Source of the DNA: Corallincola platygyrae
Lineage (GTDB): Bacteria > Pseudomonadota > Gammaproteobacteria > Enterobacterales > Neiellaceae
Length of the DNA stretch: 64,000 nucleotides
Assembly: GCF_039544265.1 (NCBI RefSeq)
Contig: NZ_BAABLI010000014.1
Coordinates: 124,001 to 188,000, forward strand
Reading direction: 5' to 3'
Shown piece after piece: positions 42,872-52,456 of this stretch (its first letter is position 1; each line of letters begins with the position of its first letter). Under the pieces are notes generated by a model that did not search any database, was not told the origin of the DNA, and saw nothing but the letters and a program-made list of their open reading frames with translations. Position numbers and translations under genes: made by a program.

Positions 42872-45004
42872 TTAAATCGAATACTTAATATTGAAGGAAA
42901 CGAAGTCGCGATCTTCCATACGGTTAGAGGTACCTACGCCATCCCAGAACGCGTTGTAGCTGAGGTCAGCACTCCAGCGTTGCAGGTAGTCGAAACCAAT
43001 ACCTAAACCAGCGGATTTTCTTTCTTCAATAAACATGAACAGAGGATCGGGAGTTGTGCCCGATACATCGTGAGCAAAGAATACACGAGGTGATACGTTT
43101 ACACCTGCGAATACGTCGTTATACACGAATTGTGCTCGCAAGCGATAACCCCATGAGAAGTCATCTGGGAATGGGTTGGTTTCAACACCATCCTGAACTA
43201 ACTGCTCCAAGCCCTGACTTACGGGGAATCCACCACTTCTATCTGTACCTGGCGCGTTAAGTCGAAGCTCATCTTCATCAGGCATATCGTGGATATAGAT
43301 GCCACCAACTTCAGCCAGCGCGAAGAAGTTATCAGCCCCCAACGTTGGACCAAACAGATGGGTCAAAGTCATCTGCATCTGGGTAGTGTCTGATTCAACG
43401 TATCCGTCTACCCAGCCACCAGGTGCCGGCGCTTCAAGCTGAGAGATCCCCTCCAGCGCCCCATAGGTTTCTGGATCTGCATTTGCCAACTGTTCAGGCA
43501 TAAAGGCAAACAACAGCTCTACGTCGTCAATTTGGAGAGGTTCATCTTGCCGGTGACTGATTTCACCAGCAACCGACGTATCACCGATACCGGTATTGAA
43601 GCTCAAACCAAACATCTTGATGTCTTCAGGGTAAACCAGATAACCACGGGTGAATGCCGTTAGGTCGTTGATGCTTGACTCGTCGATCGGTCCAGCTGCA
43701 ATTCGCGATAGGTCTTGCAACACAGCGGCATCAGTACACTCACCTGCAGTTGGGTCGACACAGAAGTTAGATGCATAGCCAGAAATGATTGGACGACGAC
43801 TATGGTAGTTCACAAAGTAGAAACCAAATTCGGTGTCGTTTAGTTCAGGAACAAACCAAGCCAATTTAATACCATATTGGCCGCCATCATCCGGTTCAAT
43901 AGAGCCCGACTTCAAAGCTTGCTCGGTGCCGGACGCGATGTAGAGCCCAGCAACTTGAGATTGTACGTCCGCGGGCAGGTTTTCGAAATTAGCCAACAAT
44001 TCTGCCAGTGTCATTCCGGTTAGAGCCTGATACTGCTCATCCAACCCGTTCATGCGAGCAATAAGCCCATCCAGGTTTTGGTCTGGATTCTGTGCAAATT
44101 GCAGCTGCACTGTATTCAGGTGGCCCCCAGAGCCTGCGAAATCATTTGTAGAAAAATAGGAGCCTGGTGGTGGTAGTACTGACTTTTCCCACTCATATTG
44201 ATAGAAGGCTTCCAATGTTATGTTTTCAGTCAGGCCCAGAGATGCCCAAATCATACCTGTGGGAATAAATGCTTCTCGCAATTCTGCACCCGGTGTACGG
44301 AGCTGCGCGATATCGACAGGGACAATTTCACTCAAACCGTGAGGAATAAAAGTACTCTCCCCCCAGTTCACTACCTGATTACCTACACGAATAGAGAGTG
44401 GAATATCACCCTGATCGCCGAGGTCAAAATCTGCCGTTACATAAGCGTCTAACAGACGTATGTCACGACATACTTCGTCTTTTGCTTCACCGTCGCGACA
44501 AGGGTCATACTCTTCACCTGTGACAGGATTGTCCCAATCGTGACCGTCCATCATAGCGAAATCATAGAAATACATGCCTCGAACGAACAGGCCATAATTT
44601 TGGTAGTTCAATTCTAATTCATGTACGCCTTTTACGATCTCAGAGAAGGTGTCTCCCGCGTCGTAGGTGAGATTGGCGTTGTCACTGTTTGTGGAATAGA
44701 TGCCTGTGGGGTGGCCCCAGACACTGCTCACTGGAAATATAGGGTTGGTGACCGGATCGTAACCACGCCAGTTAGCACTGTTGTTATTAAACGCAGGCTG
44801 ATTGGACTTACCGATAAGGTCGTAGTCTCTATCTTCTACTCGCCAGCTGGCACCCACTGTAAAGGTAGAATCGAAAGAGCCTTCGACTTCTCCCCAGTTG
44901 AATGTGACTGCATTTGCGGCGTGATGCCCTGAGAGGGCAAGTAAAGCGATGGATATACTCTTGGCGATGGGCCTTTTTATAAAGCGGGATTGCCCTTTTT
45001 TCAT
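42872..45004 (-). CDS. DUF1302 outer-membrane beta-barrel protein
   Basis: 710 residues from the ATG at 45004 with GGGGAG 8 nt upstream; a longer in-frame start at 45046 lacks that site. A signal peptide of about 32 residues ends ANA. The mature chain is rich in alternating hydrophobic/polar strands and ends in an aromatic-rich strand with terminal NIKYSI, as outer-membrane barrels do. It contains the DUF1302 stretches VGNQVVNWGESTFIPHG and WGYRLRAQFVYND. Likely a channel or receptor for hydrophobic compounds. First gene of the cassette; DUF1329 follows. Confidence 0.88.
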   Translation of the reverse strand: MKKGQSRFIKRPIAKSISIALLALSGHHAANAVTFNWGEVEGSFDSTFTVGASWRVEDRDYDLIGKSNQPAFNNNSANWRGYDPVTNPIFPVSSVWGHPTGIYSTNSDNANLTYDAGDTFSEIVKGVHELELNYQNYGLFVRGMYFYDFAMMDGHDWDNPVTGEEYDPCRDGEAKDEVCRDIRLLDAYVTADFDLGDQGDIPLSIRVGNQVVNWGESTFIPHGLSEIVPVDIAQLRTPGAELREAFIPTGMIWASLGLTENITLEAFYQYEWEKSVLPPPGSYFSTNDFAGSGGHLNTVQLQFAQNPDQNLDGLIARMNGLDEQYQALTGMTLAELLANFENLPADVQSQVAGLYIASGTEQALKSGSIEPDDGGQYGIKLAWFVPELNDTEFGFYFVNYHSRRPIISGYASNFCVDPTAGECTDAAVLQDLSRIAAGPIDESSINDLTAFTRGYLVYPEDIKMFGLSFNTGIGDTSVAGEISHRQDEPLQIDDVELLFAFMPEQLANADPETYGALEGISQLEAPAPGGWVDGYVESDTTQMQMTLTHLFGPTLGADNFFALAEVGGIYIHDMPDEDELRLNAPGTDRSGGFPVSQGLEQLVQDGVETNPFPDDFSWGYRLRAQFVYNDVFAGVNVSPRVFFAHDVSGTTPDPLFMFIEERKSAGLGIGFDYLQRWSADLSYNAFWDGVGTSNRMEDRDFVSFNIKYSI

Positions 45005-45159
45005 TATTAGTTCTCCCCAGTAAAGCAACCCTATTGTTATTTTCAATTTTGGTGTGCGCAGGTTGCATTAACACAGCATAGTTACAACAAAAGCATAACA
45101 TTTCAAGACATTGGACCAGCGACAACTGACGGGTTTTTAACGAATTTTTGAGCTGTGTA

Positions 45160-45177
45160 TCGTTTTTAAATAAACGA
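45160..45177. promoter_or_regulatory. AT-rich palindrome upstream of the DUF1302 cassette
   Basis: TCGTTT-TTAAAT-AAACGA (45160-45177), 6-bp arms, about 155 bp upstream of the DUF1302 ATG. A further pair GTGTAT/ATACAC (45155-45160 and 45182-45187) lies outside it but is not equally spaced. It is a candidate operator. The 220-bp gap between the DUF1302 and DUF2835 genes holds no gene that I can support. Confidence 0.4.
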
Positions 45178-45265
45178 ATTTATACACCTGTTTAAAATGA
45201 GGGGAATAACGCGCAACAAACAGCCAGTTAGGTTTAAAAAGCGCGTTTGAAGTTATTACTCTAAA

Positions 45266-45484
45266 TTACAATAAATTTAAACTAACAAACCGGTTTTCCT
45301 GATCTGTCTCCAGTTCAAAACGACCTTCAATGCCCTTCTGACTTAGAAAAGGTCTAAAGCGTGTGGCGGGTATCTGGATACGTCGGCCATAGCTGTCGGT
45401 TACAAGAACTGTACTCGCCTGACCTTTATAAAGCGCCTGAAACTCATGAAAGCTCAGGCGCATATTGAAATAGTATTTAGCCAT
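45266..45484 (-). CDS. DUF2835 protein
   Basis: 72 residues, almost entirely one small beta-rich domain: YYFNMRLSFHEFQALYKG at the start and a C-terminal FVSLNLL. The pattern fits DUF2835, a family of unknown function found next to pepN in many gammaproteobacteria. It starts 21 bp after pepN; the hairpin at 45496-45521 separates the two. Confidence 0.82.
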   Translation of the reverse strand: MAKYYFNMRLSFHEFQALYKGQASTVLVTDSYGRRIQIPATRFRPFLSQKGIEGRFELETDQENRFVSLNLL

Positions 45485-45495
45485 TTGCTGAAGTA

Positions 45496-45521
45496 AAGCC
45501 TTGCGCTATTGCGCAAGGCTT
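45496..45521 (-). terminator. Hairpin overlapping the pepN stop codon
   Basis: A perfect 11-bp stem, AAGCCTTGCGC/GCGCAAGGCTT (45496-45506 and 45511-45521) with a 4-nt loop. On the minus strand it includes the last five codons of pepN and its TAG, followed by a broken T-run (TTTACTT). It is probably an attenuator or RNA-stability element between pepN and DUF2835. Confidence 0.6.
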
Positions 45522-48121
45522 TTGTTAACAACTTCGTAAAGGTCTTTGGCCAGATCGTCTAAGTTGACTATCCGCGTTAGCTCTTCCTTCATCAACGCTT
45601 GGCGTTTTTCATCAAAACGTTTCCATTGAGTTAGTGGCGTAATTATCCTTGCTGCAACCTGAGGGTTAATGCTGTTCATTTTAATGACTACATCCGCCAG
45701 TAACTGGTAGCCCGTGCCATCGAGATTATGAAAGGCTCTATAGTTCGCTGCAGCGAAGGTACCAATCAAGGCGCGCACTCTGTTTGGGTTAGTGAAACTA
45801 AATACAGGATGTTCAAAAATAGCTTTGATCTCCTGAATAGCTGATTCTTTGGGGCTTAACGCCTGTATAGACAGCCATTTATCCATGACCAGAGCGTCTT
45901 GTCGCCATGTCTTTTCAAACATAGACAGGAGCGTGTCTCGCTCGCTCAGTTGCCAATGGTTAGCTGCGGCTAACATCGATAGTTTTTCAGTCATATTGTC
46001 ACTGGCATTGTAACTATCGACCAGATTTAAGTTTTCAGCGCCACTGGTGGCTGAAATGAAGTTCAAGAGGCACGCCTTCAAAGCTCTCAGCGCGACATCT
46101 TTTGCCTCATAGGCATAGTCGCCTGTCTGCAGGTTGTTGTATTCACTCTGAATCAGATCACGGTGTATTTCGCCAATACCTGTAACAAGGCCATCGCGTG
46201 CATCTATAAGCGCATGAATGTCTGTGAAATGTTGTTTTTCGACCAATGTGGATATTGCAGGCACCGCTAAGATTTCAGCAATGATCGCTTTATCCAGTTC
46301 TTTGTCATTAAGCACATCTCTGAATGCATTAGCTAATGTTTCGCTGACCACAGGCTTAGTCGATGACTGTTCAGCTTTAAACACGGTATCAGCGTATAGG
46401 GCTTGCATTGCATCCCATTTCACAAAAGCGTCTTTTGCATGGGAGACCAGAAATGCTCGTTGGTCGTCAATGTATGGGTAACTGCATCTGACAGGCGCAG
46501 AGAAGTTGAGCAGAAGCGCTGGCAATGGCTTTTGCGAGATACTTTCAAACTCAAAGGTTTGTTCAAACTCTGTAACGTGCAATACACCGTTTTCTTTAGC
46601 GGCGCTGTTTGAAATATCTAACTCGCTGCCTTCTGGGTCATATAACGCGACCTTTAAAGGAATATGTTGAGGAAGTTTCTCGCGTTGGTCCGACGTGGCG
46701 GGTGTATGTTGTTTTACATGGAGCCTGTATACGCCCTTACCTGCGTCATAGTCGTCGGTGATGTATAACTCTGGTGTACCTGACTGGCTATACCAACGTT
46801 TGAACTGGGAAAGGTCAACTCCTGTTGCATCCTGCATCGCCAGAACGAAGTCATCACACGTGACCGCCTGGCCATCATGACGTTGGAAATAGAGGTCCAT
46901 ACCCTTTCTGAATCCCTGCTCACCCAGCAATGTATGGATCATTCGAATGACTTCAGAACCTTTGTTGTAGACGGTCACTGTGTAGAAATTATTCATTTCT
47001 ATCACTTCGGACGGTCTTATTGGGTGTGCCATCGGCCCAGCGTCTTCGGCAAACTGCTGAGTCTGAATGATGCGCACATTCTGCAGACGATTAACCGCGG
47101 CGCTTCCCATGTCAGCGCTAAACTCCTGATCACGGAATACAGTTAACCCTTCTTTTAATGAAAGCTGGAACCAGTCGCGGCAAGTGACCCTATTTCCTGT
47201 CCAGTTATGAAAATATTCGTGACCGATCACCGCTTCGATATTGTGATAGTCAGTGTCAGTCGCTGACTTAGGCTCAGCAAGTACATATTTGCTGTTGAAA
47301 ACGTTCAGGCCCTTGTTTTCCATCGCACCCATATTGAAGAAGTCGACCGCGACGACCATATAGATATCCAGGTCGTAACAAAGACCAAACCGTTGCTCGT
47401 CCCACGCCATAGAACGCTTTAACGCTTCTAAAGCAAACTCGCCTCTGTGGCTGTTGCCTCTGTCGACGAACAATTGCAGGGCGACATTTCGACCTTCTGC
47501 CGTCGTATAACTGTCTTCCAATAAGTCAAAATCACCCGCCACTAAAGCAAACAGGTAACAAGGTTTTGGATGGGGGTCATGCCACTCTGCAAAATGTTTC
47601 CCATTACTGAGTTCACCTTGCCCCACTTTGTTTCCGTTTGAGAGCAGGTAGGTAAATCCCTTATCCGCCTCAATTCGCGTGGTGTAGGTGGCCAAGACAT
47701 CTGGCCTGTCCATAAAGTAAGTAATTCGGCGGAAACCTTCCGCTTCGCATTGTGTGCAGTATGCACCATCACTCAGGTACAACCCCTCCAGCGAGGTGTT
47801 CTTTTCGGGATTGATTTTAGTAACTACGGTAAGCTCGAACTCGTTAAGTTCTGTGAAAACTGAAAGGGAGCTTTCACTGCAGTTAAACTCCTGGGCGGCT
47901 AACGCTCGACCATTTACCTGAATCGATTCAAGCGTAAGGCTTTCACCGTCAAGCTCCAGTGCGCCGCTGTGCTCACCTACTCTAACAACTTTCATGGTGT
48001 TAGTTACTAAAGTCTCTGCAGGCTCTAGGATGATATTCAGGTTAACCGTTTTGATTGTGAACGCTGGCGGCGTGTAATCCGCTAACCGTTTTGCGCTTGG
48101 AGTTTGTTCTGTTTTAGCCAT
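45506..48121 (-). CDS. pepN: Aminopeptidase N (M1 family)
   Basis: Broad-specificity cytosolic zinc aminopeptidase. It has 871 residues, like E. coli PepN (870). The substrate-anchoring GAMEN is at 265-269. Zinc ligands His301, His305 and Glu324 lie in HEYFHNWTGN and KEG, with the proton-donor Tyr probably in TVYNKGSEVI. It starts 1 bp after the nhaC stop with GAGGAG upstream, so the two are co-transcribed. Confidence 0.97.
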   Translation of the reverse strand: MAKTEQTPSAKRLADYTPPAFTIKTVNLNIILEPAETLVTNTMKVVRVGEHSGALELDGESLTLESIQVNGRALAAQEFNCSESSLSVFTELNEFELTVVTKINPEKNTSLEGLYLSDGAYCTQCEAEGFRRITYFMDRPDVLATYTTRIEADKGFTYLLSNGNKVGQGELSNGKHFAEWHDPHPKPCYLFALVAGDFDLLEDSYTTAEGRNVALQLFVDRGNSHRGEFALEALKRSMAWDEQRFGLCYDLDIYMVVAVDFFNMGAMENKGLNVFNSKYVLAEPKSATDTDYHNIEAVIGHEYFHNWTGNRVTCRDWFQLSLKEGLTVFRDQEFSADMGSAAVNRLQNVRIIQTQQFAEDAGPMAHPIRPSEVIEMNNFYTVTVYNKGSEVIRMIHTLLGEQGFRKGMDLYFQRHDGQAVTCDDFVLAMQDATGVDLSQFKRWYSQSGTPELYITDDYDAGKGVYRLHVKQHTPATSDQREKLPQHIPLKVALYDPEGSELDISNSAAKENGVLHVTEFEQTFEFESISQKPLPALLLNFSAPVRCSYPYIDDQRAFLVSHAKDAFVKWDAMQALYADTVFKAEQSSTKPVVSETLANAFRDVLNDKELDKAIIAEILAVPAISTLVEKQHFTDIHALIDARDGLVTGIGEIHRDLIQSEYNNLQTGDYAYEAKDVALRALKACLLNFISATSGAENLNLVDSYNASDNMTEKLSMLAAANHWQLSERDTLLSMFEKTWRQDALVMDKWLSIQALSPKESAIQEIKAIFEHPVFSFTNPNRVRALIGTFAAANYRAFHNLDGTGYQLLADVVIKMNSINPQVAARIITPLTQWKRFDEKRQALMKEELTRIVNLDDLAKDLYEVVNKSLAQ

Positions 48122-48122
48122 T

Positions 48123-49601
48123 TTACTCTCCTCGGTTAGCAGCCAGGCGGGCTTCTTTTAGCGGCTTGATCTTAAAACCGATATAGCCATACAAGAGAGC
48201 AACCAATGGGCTGGTCCAGTTGAAGAAACAGAACATAAAGTATTCCAGAGGGTTCACCAGGAGTACGCTTTGCATATACGCACCACATGAATTCCATGGG
48301 ATCAGAGGGGAAGTAATGGTACCGGCATCTTCAAGGGTCCGGCTCAAGTTCACAGGCGCTAAGCCTCTTTCGGCATATGCCTCTTTATACATGCGCCCCG
48401 GCATGACAATAGCTATGTATTGGTCAGCAGTGATGATGTTGGTTCCGAAACAGGTCGCCAGTGTACTGGCGATCAATGACCCTGTGCTTTTAACCATGGA
48501 TAGCAGCGCACTAACTAACCGCTGAAGAAGACCGGTAGCTTCCATCACGGCACCAAATGTCATGGCGCTGATAATCAACCATATAGTGTTCAGCATACTG
48601 GACATGCCACCACCACTGACAAGCTCGTCGACATCGGTATTACCCGTTTCAACCGAGATACCATCAAACATCGCGGTCCAGATACCGTTCAATGTGGCCA
48701 TGCCACCTTGCAGCTCATCGGTTGAGAAAGTGCTTTGAATAAGATCCTGCTGGAAAATAGCGGCCCAAACTCCGCCAAACAGCGCACCCAGGAAAACAGA
48801 CGGTAATGCAGGAACACGACTGATCGCCAGTGCTAGCAGCACAATCAGAGGCACCAGATTTATTAAGCCGATATGGAATTGCTGCTCAAGCCCTTGGCTG
48901 ATCGCTGTGATGCGCTCTGATGTGACGTCAGCCGCTGAATCAAAACCCAGAAACGCAAAAATCACTAGCGCCAACACAATGCTTGGGATGGACGTCCAAG
49001 TCATATGGCGGATGTGTTCAAACAACTCACTACCAGCCACTGCAGGAGCAAGGTTTGTTGTTTCAGATAGCGGGGACATCTTGTCGCCAAAATAGGCACC
49101 GGAGATAATCGCACCTGCTGTTATCGGCAGTGACAATCCAAAACCATTAGCTACACCAATAAATGCCACACCCACTGTCGCAGCGACCGTCCAACTGCTG
49201 CCAATACTGATAGCTACGATTACGCAGATTAGACAAGTTGCCGCATAAAACCAGTCGGGATGCATGATCTCAAGGCCGTAATAAATAAGCGCAGGCACAG
49301 TACCGGCCAATAACCAGGTACCAATCAGCGCCCCAACGGCTAGCAGAATCAGTATCGCGCCCATTGCGATGGAGATACCTTTGACTATGCCCTGTTCCAG
49401 CTCATCCCAACTAAAGCCGTTTTTTAAACCGATAACGGCTGCGACTGCGGCAGCAATCAAAAGCGCAATTTGATTAGGCCCATATGACGAGTCATCGCTA
49501 TACAAGGTGACTGAGGTTGCGAGCATGATTACCAGTAAGGTAATTGGAATGAGTGCGTCGACTATGGACGGCTTAGTGTGAGACTTGTTCTCTTTAGTCA
49601 T
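48123..49601 (-). CDS. nhaC: Na+/H+ antiporter, NhaC family
   Basis: Inner-membrane secondary transporter of 492 residues with about 11-12 hydrophobic segments. The motifs SSWTVAATVGVAFIGV, SGAYFGDKMSPLSETTNLAPA (140-190) and the C-terminal SPLIPWNSCGAYM are characteristic of the NhaC/ArsB-NhaD-like group. It may exchange sodium for protons, as suits a marine organism; malate-lactate or other exchange cannot be excluded. It precedes pepN in one operon. Confidence 0.88.
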   Translation of the reverse strand: MTKENKSHTKPSIVDALIPITLLVIMLATSVTLYSDDSSYGPNQIALLIAAAVAAVIGLKNGFSWDELEQGIVKGISIAMGAILILLAVGALIGTWLLAGTVPALIYYGLEIMHPDWFYAATCLICVIVAISIGSSWTVAATVGVAFIGVANGFGLSLPITAGAIISGAYFGDKMSPLSETTNLAPAVAGSELFEHIRHMTWTSIPSIVLALVIFAFLGFDSAADVTSERITAISQGLEQQFHIGLINLVPLIVLLALAISRVPALPSVFLGALFGGVWAAIFQQDLIQSTFSTDELQGGMATLNGIWTAMFDGISVETGNTDVDELVSGGGMSSMLNTIWLIISAMTFGAVMEATGLLQRLVSALLSMVKSTGSLIASTLATCFGTNIITADQYIAIVMPGRMYKEAYAERGLAPVNLSRTLEDAGTITSPLIPWNSCGAYMQSVLLVNPLEYFMFCFFNWTSPLVALLYGYIGFKIKPLKEARLAANRGE

Positions 49602-49675
49602 GAATCATAAACCCTGGAGTGGTTGTGCTTAGGGGCCGCTCTTTGGCAGCTTATATTTGTTTTGTTCTAATTACA

Positions 49676-49705
49676 CAAAAAGCCGCATTGTTACATGCGG
49701 CTTTT
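49676..49705 (-). terminator. Intrinsic terminator after prc
   Basis: Stem AAAAGCCGCAT/ATGCGGCTTTT (49678-49688 and 49694-49704) with five T and a further T-rich stretch on the minus strand. It ends the proQ-prc transcript before nhaC. Confidence 0.88.
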
Positions 49706-49723
49706 AGGTAAGTTATCTGGTAC

Positions 49724-51784
49724 TTAATTGGCTTTTGCTAGCCGGTCTGCTTCGACAAAGTCAAGTGTAATATTGACTGTTTCCGTCAGGTAGAGGTCTG
49801 TCTCTGGCAGCTCCTCTTTTTCAGGAATATCATCGATTTGATCGACCGACTCCAGCGCCTTAAAACCCAGTCTTGCGCGACGTTCGTTCAGGCGAGCTAA
49901 ACGCTTAGCCTCTTCCTCTTCGCGCTGAGCAATTCTGGCTTTCTCATTGAGTGAAATAGACGTTCTATCACTCTTGGCGCGGTACTCTTCAATGTCGGCA
50001 AAGACGTAACCAAACTCAGGGTCTTTGCCAATACGTTGCTCATGCTTAAGTTTGAGGTTGGCTAGCGCTGTGGTTGCATCGCCCGAGCTCTTATAACGAG
50101 CGCGTGTGATTTGGTCATACGGCAATGCATTTTCCTCGGTACTTTCACCGTAATCGCCTGGATCGACTTCCGTAGGCAATTTGATATCAGGAACAACACC
50201 TTTGTGTTGCGTGCTGCCGCCGCTAATGCGATAAAACTTTGCAATTGTGTATTGGATGTCTCCCATCGGAGAATCGTAAAGGTCATAGATTCTGCCCAAG
50301 CCTTTATGCTGTTGGACTGTACCTTTACCAAACGTTTGCTCACCAACGATGAGTGCGCGTCCGTAATCCTGCAATGCTGCAGCAAAGATCTCTGAAGCTG
50401 AAGCGCTGTAACGATTGACCAGAACTGTCAAAGGTCCGCCATACAGTAATTCGCCATCAGTATCGGCTTTCTCATTGACGCGGCCATTCTGAGAGCGCAC
50501 CTGCACTACGGGGCCTTTCTCGATGAACAAGCCGGTAAGCAGAGTGGCCTCTTCTAGTGAGCCGCCACCATTATTACGCAGGTCAATGATAAGGCCATCA
50601 ACGTTAGGCTCTTTTGCGATCTGGTCGAGAAGTTTACGAACATCCTGACTCAAGTTGACATAGAAGCCAGGGATCTCTATAACGCCGACTTTCTTGCCCT
50701 TGTGGGAACCCTCTTCAATTTTTTCGAAGGTGAGTTTTGCAGCACGATCTTCTAGTCGAATTTTGTCCCTTACAATTGTGATAACGCGTGTTTTGGAATC
50801 GCCGCCAGCTTTCTCAGTAAGAACTTCCAACCTGACTTCGGTACCTTTTGGGCCTTTGATTAAGTCGACAACATCGTCCAGACGCCAGCCGATAATATCG
50901 ACCATTGTCTCGCCTTCCTGCGCCACACCAACAATTTTGTCTTTGGGCGATAGTTGTTTACTTTTTTCAGCCGGGCCACCTTTAACCAAACTACGAATAA
51001 CAGTGTAATCATCGATGGATTGCAGGACTGCACCGATACCTTCCAGCTGAAGGTTCATTTCCATCTTGAACCGGTCAGCGTTTCTCGGAGATAAATAAGA
51101 GGTATGAGGCTCAATGGTACGGGCAAACGCGTTGATGAAGGTTTGGAAAACATCCTCGCTTTGAGCCTGAGTCAGACGCTTAATCGCGTTGTTGTAGCGT
51201 TTACCCAAGAGGTCCTTTATCTCATCCGGCTTTTTGCCAGCGAGTTTCAGGTTTAACGCTTCATATTTGACCCATTGGCGCCAGAGTTCATTTAACTCAT
51301 CGGTTGTTTTTGCCCAAGGAGCGCTCTCACGCTCGTAGACATACTCATCGTCTTTGGTGAAATCGAAAGGTGTTTCTAACAGTGCTAAAGCGTATTCATA
51401 ACGCTCATAGCGACGTTTTTGGTAAACGTCATAAATCTCATAAGCAGGAGCTAACTGTCCCTTTTTGAGTGCGCTGTCTAATTTGTAACGATATTTTTCA
51501 AACGACTGAATATCGCTCTCAAGGAATATGTTTCTGCGAAAATCCAGTTGCTTGAGGTATCGGTCCAGGATTTGTGAAGACAACTCGTCATCAAGGGCGA
51601 CTTTTCGGTAATGCTGGCGTTGGAACGTATTGGTTATACGAACTGCTGCGTCTTTATGCTGCTCCTGCTGGACTAGCTGTGGAAGGCTTTCGACATCGTA
51701 CTTGGGAGGGATGGCGAATGCAGCGGCAGATAGCAGACCACCTATGAGAAAGGCGCCAATGCGCTTGCTGATGAGTATCTTCAA
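49724..51784 (-). CDS. prc: Tail-specific protease Prc (Tsp)
   Basis: Periplasmic S41 endopeptidase that trims or degrades proteins by their C-terminal tail, including cell-wall hydrolases. It has 686 residues: a signal peptide (about 1-24), a PDZ domain (about 240-320) with GIGAVLQ, and the catalytic set Ser462 (SASASE), Asp473 and Lys487 (GKGTV), at the same spacing as Ser430/Asp441/Lys455 in E. coli. The start is TTG with AGGGGA upstream. It follows proQ by 9 bp, as in E. coli. Confidence 0.96.
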   Translation of the reverse strand: MKILISKRIGAFLIGGLLSAAAFAIPPKYDVESLPQLVQQEQHKDAAVRITNTFQRQHYRKVALDDELSSQILDRYLKQLDFRRNIFLESDIQSFEKYRYKLDSALKKGQLAPAYEIYDVYQKRRYERYEYALALLETPFDFTKDDEYVYERESAPWAKTTDELNELWRQWVKYEALNLKLAGKKPDEIKDLLGKRYNNAIKRLTQAQSEDVFQTFINAFARTIEPHTSYLSPRNADRFKMEMNLQLEGIGAVLQSIDDYTVIRSLVKGGPAEKSKQLSPKDKIVGVAQEGETMVDIIGWRLDDVVDLIKGPKGTEVRLEVLTEKAGGDSKTRVITIVRDKIRLEDRAAKLTFEKIEEGSHKGKKVGVIEIPGFYVNLSQDVRKLLDQIAKEPNVDGLIIDLRNNGGGSLEEATLLTGLFIEKGPVVQVRSQNGRVNEKADTDGELLYGGPLTVLVNRYSASASEIFAAALQDYGRALIVGEQTFGKGTVQQHKGLGRIYDLYDSPMGDIQYTIAKFYRISGGSTQHKGVVPDIKLPTEVDPGDYGESTEENALPYDQITRARYKSSGDATTALANLKLKHEQRIGKDPEFGYVFADIEEYRAKSDRTSISLNEKARIAQREEEEAKRLARLNERRARLGFKALESVDQIDDIPEKEELPETDLYLTETVNITLDFVEADRLAKAN

Positions 51785-51793
51785 AAAAATCCC

Positions 51794-52432
51794 CTACTTC
51801 TCTAATTTCAGGTGTTCAGGCTGAACTTTCATCACCATTCCGGTAGCTAGCCTCACCTGAACTTCACCTTTAGTAATATCAGTTATCACACCTTTTACGG
51901 GACGCGTTCCCAGAGTCATAACGACAGCTTGATCAACTGCTAACGTATCAAGCGTAGCATCTTTGAGTTCAAGCTCTTTAGCTTTAGGTGAGCTGTTCTT
52001 TGGTTTGGTTCCCTTCTTAGGGGCAGAATTTTTTGGCTTGCTTGGGCGAGCAGGTTTTTTCTCGCTTTGCTTTTTCGCCATGCGCTGCTTTTTACGTTCA
52101 GCAGCGCGCTGCTTACTTTCTGCTACTTGTTGCGCAGCATGGTCAGCGTGTTCTTCTGAGACCGTTCCAGCGGGTGCACCGTCCAGGTCAACGCGTTCAA
52201 CACCCGCTTTGACACTTTCCAGGTAGCGCCAGCCACTGGTATATCTACGAAGCGCAACCCGCAACTGAGTTTTACTAACGTCTTCGTTTTCTGCAAAGCG
52301 TTCAGCTAAATCTTTAAAAATTCCAATTTTAAGAGGCTTAGCCTCACCAGACGCTGAGAAACACGCGGGGAATGTTTCAGTTAAAAGTTTAAGCGTGTTT
52401 TCAATCGCCTGGGCTTTGGTTTGGTTTTCCAT
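51794..52432 (-). CDS. proQ: RNA chaperone ProQ (FinO domain)
   Basis: Global RNA-binding protein that protects 3' ends and matches sRNAs with targets. It has 212 residues from the ATG at 52432 (a TTG just before it is also in frame). The N-terminal FinO/ProQ domain (about 5-118) holds FPACFSASGEAKPLKIGIFKDL and LRVALRRYTSGWRYL. A long Lys/Ala/Pro-rich linker and a C-terminal KOW-like Tudor domain (ATGMVMKVQPEHL) follow. proQ-prc order is as in E. coli, with the fRMsr gene before them. Confidence 0.94.
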   Translation of the reverse strand: MENQTKAQAIENTLKLLTETFPACFSASGEAKPLKIGIFKDLAERFAENEDVSKTQLRVALRRYTSGWRYLESVKAGVERVDLDGAPAGTVSEEHADHAAQQVAESKQRAAERKKQRMAKKQSEKKPARPSKPKNSAPKKGTKPKNSSPKAKELELKDATLDTLAVDQAVVMTLGTRPVKGVITDITKGEVQVRLATGMVMKVQPEHLKLEK

Positions 52433-52456
52433 CAATATTTTCCGTTAGGTCTTAAA

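Noticed and set aside
44829..45125. A minus-strand frame across the start of the DUF1302 gene
   Set aside because: It runs through the ribosome site and signal-peptide region of a well-supported gene and shows no family features.
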